A stretch of 64,000 nucleotides of DNA from the NCBI GenBank assembly GCA_039586575.1, contig JBDHKD010000008.1, positions 1-64,000 of the forward strand, read 5' to 3'. This document shows, piece after piece, positions 57,743 to 64,000 of this stretch. The notes under the pieces were generated by a model. It was not told where the DNA came from, did not search any database, and saw only the letters and a program-made list of their open reading frames with translations. A program made the translations under genes and the position numbers. How positions within the stretch are numbered: position 1 is the stretch's first letter; each line of letters begins with the position of its first letter. This DNA comes from G020344215 sp039586575 (GTDB taxonomy: Bacteria; Gemmatimonadota; Gemmatimonadetes; Palauibacterales; KS3-K002).

Positions 57743-60106
57743 ATGAGCCCCAGTCGGCGCGAGTTCCTGTGGACGATGGGTGCCGCCGCCGCCACGGTGG
57801 CCCTGAAAGGGACGCAGGATGTCTTTTGGACTTCGGGGGAGGCGACCGATCCCGGCTGGACGCCCGGAGCCGAAGATCGACGAAACTCCGCCTGCCTGAT
57901 CTGCCCCTCGCGCTGCGGCATCCGTGGCCGCACGGTGGACGGCCGGCTGGTCAGGATCGACGGCAATCCCTTCCACCCGCTGAGCCGTGGCGGCCTCTGC
58001 CCGCGCGGCGTCGCCGGGGTGCAGATGCTCTATCACCCGGAACGGCTCGCCGCGCCTCTGGTCCGCGCCGGTCCCCGCGGCAGCGGCCAGTGGGAGACGG
58101 TCACGCGCGAGCAAGCCATAACACGCATCGCCGAGCAGCTGAGCGAACTGCGAGCGGCCGGGCGGCCCGAGGCGCTCGCCCTGTTGGCAGGCTACTGCGC
58201 GGGCACGATGCAGGACCTCTGGCGCCAGTTCCTGCGCTCCTATGGATCACCCAACTATGTCGCCGATGCGTACGAGGATGGTACGGACGCCGTCATGGCG
58301 CTCATGCACGGCATCGATCGTCGACCCAGTTACGATCTCGACCACGCCCGCCTGGTGCTCTCGTTCGGCGCCCCCCTGTTCGAATCGTGGTGGTCTCCAC
58401 TTCAGGCGTTCGTGGCCTTCGCGAGCCCGGACGAGGAAAGGGACGGCGGTCCGCGCTTCGTTCAGGTGGACACGCGTTTCTCCCGCACGGCCTCGCGTGC
58501 CCACGAGTGGGTCGGCGTGCGGCCGGGAACGCACGCCGCGCTCGCCCTCGGAATTGCCTACGTCTTGATCAGGGACGAGCTGTTCGACGCCGATTTTGTG
58601 GCGCGCCATGTATCCGGCTTCGAGGATTTCGTCGATGCCCAGGGCCAACGCAGAGAGGGCTATCGATCGCTGGTAACCCGCAACTACCGAACCGAGGAGG
58701 TCTCCGCGATCACCGGCGTACCGGTCGCGCGGATCACCTCACTGGCCAGAGCGATCGCCGCCAACCGCCCGGCTGTCGCCGTCTGCGGAACGGACGTCAC
58801 CTTCGCTCCCAACGGGCTGCTCGCCGCCCTGGCCGTGCACAGCATCAACGTGCTGATGGGCAGCATCAACAGCCCCGGGGGTGTGCTCTTCCCGGATGAC
58901 GCCCCCCTGGGACCGCTGGGCTCGCCCGCGCTGGATGAGATCGCCCGCGCCGGCGTGGCTCGCGAGCCGCTCGGCTCTCCCCGGCCGGCTTTCGGTGGCA
59001 ACGGTGCGGCGCTTCGCTTCGCCGAGGCCATAGCCGGGGCCGAAGTCCCACCGGTCGAGGCGCTGCTACTCTACTACGCCAATCCCATCGCCTCGTCGTC
59101 ACACCCTGCGGTTTGGCGCGATGCGCTCGAGAAGACGCCCTTCGTCGTCAGCTTCTCGCCGTTTCTCGACGAGACCGCCCGCTACGCCGACGTGATCCTG
59201 CCCGATCTGCTGCCCTACGAGCGCTGGCAGGACGCGCCGGCGCCCAGCTCCTACCCCTATCCGGTCTGGGGTCTGGCCCGGCCACTGGTCGAACCGCCGG
59301 AGGGCGCGATGCACACCGGGGATGTCGCGCTCGAGCTCGCGCGCAGCCTGGGCGGAAGTCTGGCCGACAGCCTGCCCTACGAGAGCTTCGCGGCGCTGCT
59401 CAAAGAGAGGGCCCGCGGACTGTTTGCCGTCCGGCGCGGCATGACGTTGGGCGGCGAATTCGAACGCACGCACCATCGCCAGATGGAGGAGCGCGGCTGG
59501 TGGCTGCCGGAGCACGCCGATTTCGAGTCTTTCTGGGAAGAGTTGGTCGAGCGTGGCGGCTGGACCGATCTGTTCTACGATCACTCCGACCCGCACCGCC
59601 TGGCGCGAACGGATAGCGGTCGCATCGAGCTCGTGCCGGCGGTGCTGCTGAGCGCTCTTGGCTCGGAAGGATCGGGGCGCAGGCTTTACCTCGATGTCGC
59701 CACGCGGACCGCGGAAGGCTCAGCCGAGCTGGAGTTGCGACTCCTACCCTATCGCGTTTCCACCCTCGCCTCCGGTACTCTCGCTCTCGAGCGCTGGCTC
59801 GCCGAGCAACCGGGGATCTTCCCCGACGTCCTTTGGCACCCCTGGGTCGAGGTGGCTCCGGAGACGGCAGAGGCGCTGGGGCTCAGCGATGACACACTCG
59901 TCTGGGTGGCCACGCCGCGAGGCCGGTACCGAGCCCGCCTCAAAGTGTTTCCAGGGGCAGCACCCGAGACCGTCTGCGCGCCATACGGCCTGCGCCAGTC
60001 CGACGGGCAGCTGGCGAATCCGCTCCAGCTGCTCGACGGCTCCACCGACCCGCTCACGGGACTCCCGAGCTGGTCTTCCACCTTTGTACGCCTCGAACGG
60101 GTGTGA
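57743..60106 (+). CDS. Tat-exported molybdopterin oxidoreductase (CISM/Qrc-like catalytic subunit)
   Basis: A 787-residue DMSO-reductase-superfamily protein. Twin-arginine signal SRREFL (residues 4-9) and hydrophobic core, then a [4Fe-4S] site C-x2-C-x3-C-x27-C (Cys51, 54, 58, 86), and molybdopterin-binding blocks including CGTDVTFAPNGLLAALAVHSINVLMGSINSPGG, and a C-terminal domain VDLxLSSSTL-like dinucleotide-binding segment. After GSPN (168-171), where Cys, Sec or Ser usually coordinates Mo, the sequence is YVADAYED, so Glu178/Asp179 stand at that position. It is the catalytic-type subunit of the complex with the next two genes. Substrate is not evident. ATG 57743 follows GGGGAGGACGAGG. Confidence 0.9.
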   Translation: MSPSRREFLWTMGAAAATVALKGTQDVFWTSGEATDPGWTPGAEDRRNSACLICPSRCGIRGRTVDGRLVRIDGNPFHPLSRGGLCPRGVAGVQMLYHPERLAAPLVRAGPRGSGQWETVTREQAITRIAEQLSELRAAGRPEALALLAGYCAGTMQDLWRQFLRSYGSPNYVADAYEDGTDAVMALMHGIDRRPSYDLDHARLVLSFGAPLFESWWSPLQAFVAFASPDEERDGGPRFVQVDTRFSRTASRAHEWVGVRPGTHAALALGIAYVLIRDELFDADFVARHVSGFEDFVDAQGQRREGYRSLVTRNYRTEEVSAITGVPVARITSLARAIAANRPAVAVCGTDVTFAPNGLLAALAVHSINVLMGSINSPGGVLFPDDAPLGPLGSPALDEIARAGVAREPLGSPRPAFGGNGAALRFAEAIAGAEVPPVEALLLYYANPIASSSHPAVWRDALEKTPFVVSFSPFLDETARYADVILPDLLPYERWQDAPAPSSYPYPVWGLARPLVEPPEGAMHTGDVALELARSLGGSLADSLPYESFAALLKERARGLFAVRRGMTLGGEFERTHHRQMEERGWWLPEHADFESFWEELVERGGWTDLFYDHSDPHRLARTDSGRIELVPAVLLSALGSEGSGRRLYLDVATRTAEGSAELELRLLPYRVSTLASGTLALERWLAEQPGIFPDVLWHPWVEVAPETAEALGLSDDTLVWVATPRGRYRARLKVFPGAAPETVCAPYGLRQSDGQLANPLQLLDGSTDPLTGLPSWSSTFVRLERV

Positions 60107-60117
60107 CGGATCAGAAC

Positions 60118-60801
60118 ATGGCACGCTGGGGAATGGTGATCGACTTGGACCGCTGCACCGGCTGTGCGGCATGCGAGGTGGCGTGTAAGAGCGAGAACAA
60201 CATCGCTGCCGTCTCTGCCGACGAGGCGGACATGGGCCGTGCCAGCAGTTGGATGAAGGTCATGGCTCATGTGGAAGGAGAGTTTCCCGACACAACCATG
60301 CACTTCTACCCTCGCCCTTGCATGCACTGCGACAACCCGCCCTGTATCAGGGTCTGTCCGGTTCAGGCAACCTATATCGACGACGAAGGTATCGTCGGCC
60401 AAATCTACGCACGCTGCATCGGCTGCCGGTACTGTGCCAATGCCTGCCCCTACATGGTGAAGTACTTCAACTGGTACGGGCCCGAGTGGTCGGAGCCCGA
60501 GCGCCAGCACCTCAACCCGGATGTCTCGATTCGGGCGGCTGGTGTCATCGAGAAGTGCACGTTTTGCCACCACCGACTGCAGAAGGCCCGGGAAGATGCG
60601 CGCGCCGAGGGTCGCGAACTACGTGAGGAGGACTATCAGCCCGCTTGTGTCGAGATCTGTCCGACCAGGGCCATCGTCTTCGGCGATTTGGACAACCCGA
60701 GTCACAGGGTAGCTAGCCTCAAAGAGGATCCTCGGGTACTGCGCCTGATGGAAGACCTGGGAACACAACCGAAGGTCTATTATCTGCGGCCGAGAGAATA
60801 A
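60118..60801 (+). CDS. Four-[4Fe-4S] ferredoxin-like subunit (NrfC/PsrB type)
   Basis: A 227-residue electron-transfer protein. Four cysteine groups are seen: CTGCAACEVAC, CMHCDNPPCIRVCP, CIGCRYCANACP and CTFCHH followed by CVEICP, giving the four-cluster wire of PsrB/DmsB/QrcC proteins. It links the Mo subunit to the NrfD membrane subunit on the periplasmic face. The protein itself carries no Tat signal and would be exported with the Mo subunit. The ATG at 60118 (MARWGMVIDLDRCTGC) matches family starts; an upstream GTG at 60103 overlapping the previous stop is the alternative. Confidence 0.93.
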   Translation: MARWGMVIDLDRCTGCAACEVACKSENNIAAVSADEADMGRASSWMKVMAHVEGEFPDTTMHFYPRPCMHCDNPPCIRVCPVQATYIDDEGIVGQIYARCIGCRYCANACPYMVKYFNWYGPEWSEPERQHLNPDVSIRAAGVIEKCTFCHHRLQKAREDARAEGRELREEDYQPACVEICPTRAIVFGDLDNPSHRVASLKEDPRVLRLMEDLGTQPKVYYLRPRE

Positions 60802-60803
60802 GA

Positions 60804-62150
60804 ATGCGACAAGTCGTGAGAGAGAAGCTGGCTCGCATGTCGACCGATGAACAGGTCCTGCTGCGACCGTTGGTCGAGACCTCGCGCAGCTTCTACGTCG
60901 TCGCCGCCTTGCTGGCGGCCATCACCCTCTGGGGGATGGCTGCCTACTACCTGCAAGTCACTTACGGCCTCGGTCGTACCGGCCTGAATCGTCCCAGCTA
61001 CTGGGGCATCTACATCATTTGCTTCGTCTTCTTCATCGGGATCAGTCATGCCGGGACGTTGATCTCCGCCATCCTGCGAGTGAGCAAGGCGGAGTGGCGG
61101 CGTTCGATCACTCGCTCTGCGGAATTGATCACCGTCCTGGTGATCGGCTTCGGTGCCATCCAACCGATCATCGACCTGGGCCGCCCCGACCGCGTGCTGA
61201 ATGTCATTCTGCACGCGCAACTGCGCTCACCCCTGCTCTGGGACGTCACGAGCATCGGCCTCTATTTCATCTCGTGCACGATCTACCTCTACATCCCCAT
61301 GCTACCCGACCTGGCGCTCATCCGCGACTCGGGCATCAAGGCACCCCGTCTCTACCGGTTCCTGGCGGCCGGCTACCGCGACACGCCGGCTCAGCGTGCG
61401 CGGCTCGAGCGGGTCATCGGCGTTCTCTCGATCATCGTGATCCCCATTGCGGTGTCCGTCCATACGGTGATCGGCTGGATTTTCGCCATGACGCTCCGAC
61501 CGATGTGGCACAGTACCATCTTCGGGCCCTACTTCGTCATGGGGGCGATCTACTCCGGGATCGCCGCGATCCTTGTCGCCATGGTCGTGCTGCGCCGCGC
61601 CTTCGGCCTCCAACAGTACTTCAAGGACATTCACTTCGATTACCTGGGCCGTCTGCTCCTCTTGTTCAGCTTGCTGTGGTTCTACTTCACCTTCGCCGAA
61701 TACCTGACGGCGTTCTACGGCGGCGAGCCCGGAGAGATGCGCGCCTTCTGGTCGAAGCTGACGGGGCCCTTCGCCATCCCCTTCTGGACCATGGTCATGG
61801 GCTGTTTCATCATACCGCTCTCCCTCATGTCACGACGCTCGATGAGGACGCCGCGCGGCACTCTGATCGCCGGAATCGCGGTGATAATCGGCATGTGGCT
61901 CGAGCGATTCAACATAGTGGTTCCAACCTCGGTGAATCCGCGCTGGGAGATCGAGTCGATCGGACAATACCTACCCTCGTGGGTTGAGCTGTCGATCATG
62001 GCCGCGACATTCTCGGGCTTCACCTTGCTGTACATGCTGGCCACCAAGTTCGTCCCCATCGTCTCGATCTGGGAGATCAAAGAAGGACGAGAGCACTCGG
62101 TGCGGGATGTCGCCGACCGGGTGGCTGGGTACTTGCCGGAAAGCGCCTAG
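60804..62150 (+). CDS. NrfD/PsrC-type quinone-binding membrane subunit
   Basis: A 448-residue integral membrane protein with about ten helices. Features of the NrfD/PsrC/ActC family: the early YYLQVTYGLGRTGLNRPSYWGIYI, GISHAGTLISAILR, then WDVTSIGLYFISCTIYLY and a late FAEYLTAFYGGEPGEM with WLERFNIVVPTSVNPRW. It contains the quinol site and connects the menaquinone pool to the FeS/Mo subunits. ATG 60804 begins three bases after the FeS stop. The gene is followed by a tetraheme cytochrome gene, indicating that quinol oxidation ends in periplasmic cytochromes, or the reverse. Confidence 0.93.
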   Translation: MRQVVREKLARMSTDEQVLLRPLVETSRSFYVVAALLAAITLWGMAAYYLQVTYGLGRTGLNRPSYWGIYIICFVFFIGISHAGTLISAILRVSKAEWRRSITRSAELITVLVIGFGAIQPIIDLGRPDRVLNVILHAQLRSPLLWDVTSIGLYFISCTIYLYIPMLPDLALIRDSGIKAPRLYRFLAAGYRDTPAQRARLERVIGVLSIIVIPIAVSVHTVIGWIFAMTLRPMWHSTIFGPYFVMGAIYSGIAAILVAMVVLRRAFGLQQYFKDIHFDYLGRLLLLFSLLWFYFTFAEYLTAFYGGEPGEMRAFWSKLTGPFAIPFWTMVMGCFIIPLSLMSRRSMRTPRGTLIAGIAVIIGMWLERFNIVVPTSVNPRWEIESIGQYLPSWVELSIMAATFSGFTLLYMLATKFVPIVSIWEIKEGREHSVRDVADRVAGYLPESA

Positions 62151-62173
62151 CTCGCGGCGCCGGAGGATATGAA

Positions 62174-63382
62174 ATGCTGATCCCTCGTATCACACAGACC
62201 CTGAGGTTCGCCGCGCTCGCCGTGCTTTGCTGCAGCTCGCCCCTGGGAGTGGCGGCAGCGCACGCCCAAACCGAGCAGTCGTTCCCCGGCGATCCGATCG
62301 CCGGACGACGGATCTTCGTCGCGCGCGCTTGCGATCGTTGCCACGCCATCTGGGGTAACGGCGGGACGCTCGGCCCCGATTTCGCTCTGGTCGGCGCCGG
62401 CCGCAGCCTGCAGCAGCTCGCCGGCATGTTCTGGAACCACACACCGCAGATGATCCAAACCGTGCAGGTCCGCGGGTTCGAGTGGCCGAACTTCAGCGAA
62501 GAAGAGCTCGCCGACATCATCAGCTACATCTATTACGTGAAACTATTCGACGAGCCGGGCGATCCGGTTCTCGGCGAGCGCTGGTTCCGCGAGATGCTCT
62601 GCAGTGAGTGTCACGCGATTGGCGGTGCCGGCGGCCGCAGCGCTCCGCCGCTGGACGACTACGCCCGCTACCTGGCTCCGCTGATGCTGGCGACGGGTAT
62701 GTGGAACCACGGCTCTGCCATGCTGGCGCAGCAGGGTACGCTGCGTGCGCCGGTCCCCGCGTTCATGGGGCGGGAGATGGCGGACATCCAAGCCTACATC
62801 CGGGAGGTTTCGAGCCTCGCGGGCCGCGAAATCGTGTTTCTCCAACCCCCCGACCCCAATGCCGGCCGCGAGTTGTTCCTGGCCAAAGGGTGCTCCAGCT
62901 GCCATGGGCGCGATGGGGGTGGAACGGCGTACGGACCGGACCTCCGCAGTGCGACTCAGCGGCTCCGGGTCTCGGAAATCGCCGGAACGCTTTGGAATCA
63001 CTCGTCCCGAATGGCGCAGGCCATGCGGACCCGAGGGATCGCCTTCCCTCGGTTTCAGGGCAAAGAGATGGCGGACGTCATCGCCTTTCTGTACTACTTG
63101 CGATTCTACGATACGGGAGGGGACGCACGCGCGGGTGAAGTAGTGTTTGCACAGAAAGGCTGCGCCCGCTGTCACACCCCCGAGGACGGCGCGGCGATCG
63201 GGCCCGATCTCTCTCAGTCGGACGCCATAATGGCGCCGCTCAAGCTCGCGACCGCGATGTGGAACCACGCACCCGCGATGTACACGGTCATTCAGCTCGA
63301 GCACGTGGATTGGCCTCGCTTTGAGGGGGTCGAGATGAGAGACCTCGCGGTCTACCTGAGAAACATGGACACTGGCCAGTGA
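62174..63382 (+). CDS. Exported tetraheme cytochrome c with WNHxxxM motifs
   Basis: A 402-residue periplasmic protein with a signal peptide (cut near AHAQTE) and four consecutive monohaem domains. CXXCH begins at residues 53, 143, 240 and 330. In each domain a WNHxxxM motif follows (W87, W177, W274, W363; Met93, 183, 280, 369), then an M-A-D or ADI helix. Spacing suggests that Met is the distal haem ligand. The same motif recurs in the next gene. The protein probably accepts or donates electrons for the CISM complex. ATG 62174 follows CCGGAGGATATGAA. Confidence 0.9.
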   Translation: MLIPRITQTLRFAALAVLCCSSPLGVAAAHAQTEQSFPGDPIAGRRIFVARACDRCHAIWGNGGTLGPDFALVGAGRSLQQLAGMFWNHTPQMIQTVQVRGFEWPNFSEEELADIISYIYYVKLFDEPGDPVLGERWFREMLCSECHAIGGAGGRSAPPLDDYARYLAPLMLATGMWNHGSAMLAQQGTLRAPVPAFMGREMADIQAYIREVSSLAGREIVFLQPPDPNAGRELFLAKGCSSCHGRDGGGTAYGPDLRSATQRLRVSEIAGTLWNHSSRMAQAMRTRGIAFPRFQGKEMADVIAFLYYLRFYDTGGDARAGEVVFAQKGCARCHTPEDGAAIGPDLSQSDAIMAPLKLATAMWNHAPAMYTVIQLEHVDWPRFEGVEMRDLAVYLRNMDTGQ

Positions 63383-63427
63383 CGCGGTTTGCAGGGAGGC
63401 ACACACAGCGCGATCCGGAGGTGTACT

Positions 63428-64000
63428 ATGATCGCCAAGCACCCATCGATCAGTCTCAATAGCAGAGCCGACGTAGCCTCGACCCTGGCCGTGGCTGTGC
63501 TTCTGCTGTGGGTTTCGCAGCCAGCCCATGCACAAGAAAGCTGGGAGCCGACACAGGATCCCTTGGCTGGGTCCCAAGTCTTCGGATCCAAAGGCTGCGT
63601 CACCTGTCATTCGGTGAATGGGTTGGGCGGAGCTTTCGGACCAGACCTGGGACTCAGCATCGGCCGCCAATCGCTCTACGATCTGGTAGCCACGATGTGG
63701 AACCACCTGCCGCGCATGGGACAGCGGATGCAAGAGCTCGGCATCGAGCGCCCACAACTGAACGCTCAAGAGGCGGGTGACCTGGTGGCGTTCCTGTTTA
63801 CGCTGGACTACTTCGATCCGCCGGGCGACCCGACGGTCGGCGAGCACCTTTTTGTCGAGCAGAAGTGCGTCGTGTGTCACCAGGTGGGCCTGCAGGGAGG
63901 CGTAGCCGGGCCCAACCTCGACCATCTGGGGCTGTATGGGTCACCGATCCTGGTTGCAGCCGCGATGTGGAATCACGGCCCCGGCATGCAAAACATGATG
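63428..64000 (+). CDS. Exported c-type cytochrome with WNHxxxM motifs (runs off window)
   Basis: 191 codons visible. A long signal peptide (to about residue 36, AHAQES) is followed by two monohaem domains (CVTCH at 57 and CVVCH), each with WNHLPRM or WNHGPGM, so it is a paralogue of the upstream tetraheme protein, with at least two haems and probably more beyond the window. ATG 63428 follows CCGGAGGTGTACT, a strong ribosome site. It is the last visible gene of the sigma-54-linked cluster. Terminal oxidase, reductase or other acceptor genes may lie downstream. Confidence 0.9.
   Translation, partial: MIAKHPSISLNSRADVASTLAVAVLLLWVSQPAHAQESWEPTQDPLAGSQVFGSKGCVTCHSVNGLGGAFGPDLGLSIGRQSLYDLVATMWNHLPRMGQRMQELGIERPQLNAQEAGDLVAFLFTLDYFDPPGDPTVGEHLFVEQKCVVCHQVGLQGGVAGPNLDHLGLYGSPILVAAAMWNHGPGMQNMM

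Overview
This is a high-GC, gene-dense bacterial chromosome segment with no rRNA, tRNA, CRISPR array, phage or insertion sequence that I can recognise. Three large FtsX/MacB-type permeases of the 'ADOP' kind, a DUF5916-type outer-membrane protein, PD40 and FG-GAP/UnbV propellers, a TolB-N/TPR protein and many lipoproteins together suggest Gemmatimonadota or Acidobacteriota, probably an uncultured lineage. That placement is inference from gene content only.

Layout. 1-9900: the N-terminal part of aconitase, a lipoprotein, an octaheme cytochrome of the hydroxylamine-oxidoreductase type, an ACT-domain protein, cytochrome bd oxidase (cydAB), a beta-CASP metallo-beta-lactamase protein, and a short operon with a type IV prepilin-like protein. 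9900-15550: a likely minus-strand unit of sensor kinase, response regulator, DUF5916 outer-membrane protein and PD40 propeller. 15700-25650: patatin with a barrel domain, TolB-N/TPR protein, a second copy of a small two-helix membrane protein, alpha/beta hydrolase, isoprenylcysteine-methyltransferase-like protein, DUF3352-like lipoprotein, and a GntR (YtrA-type) regulator coupled to a slipin. 25800-47540: three ADOP permeases interspersed with secreted TPR, SMP-30-like, FG-GAP, trypsin-like and unknown proteins, a dicarboxylate symporter with arfB, an RND/MMPL exporter and a decayed DUF5916 gene. 47540-51260: amino-acid permease and three predicted methyltransferases that all carry N-terminal export signals.

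51370-64000 is the most interesting part. A stand-alone receiver, a dCache histidine kinase and a sigma-54 activator form a coupled minus-strand operon. It diverges from a large electron-transfer cluster: a duplicated tetraheme lipoprotein, a pentaheme membrane cytochrome, a Tat-exported molybdopterin oxidoreductase, a four-cluster ferredoxin-like subunit, an NrfD/PsrC quinone-site subunit, a tetraheme cytochrome and at least one further diheme cytochrome that runs off the window. The shared intergenic region holds a very good sigma-54 promoter match facing the cytochromes and two matching GC-rich dyads upstream of it. The module therefore looks like a self-contained, signal-controlled quinol:cytochrome (Qrc / alternative-complex-III-like) respiratory system with an unknown terminal partner. 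All cytochrome domains in the last two genes share an unusual WNHxxxM signature.
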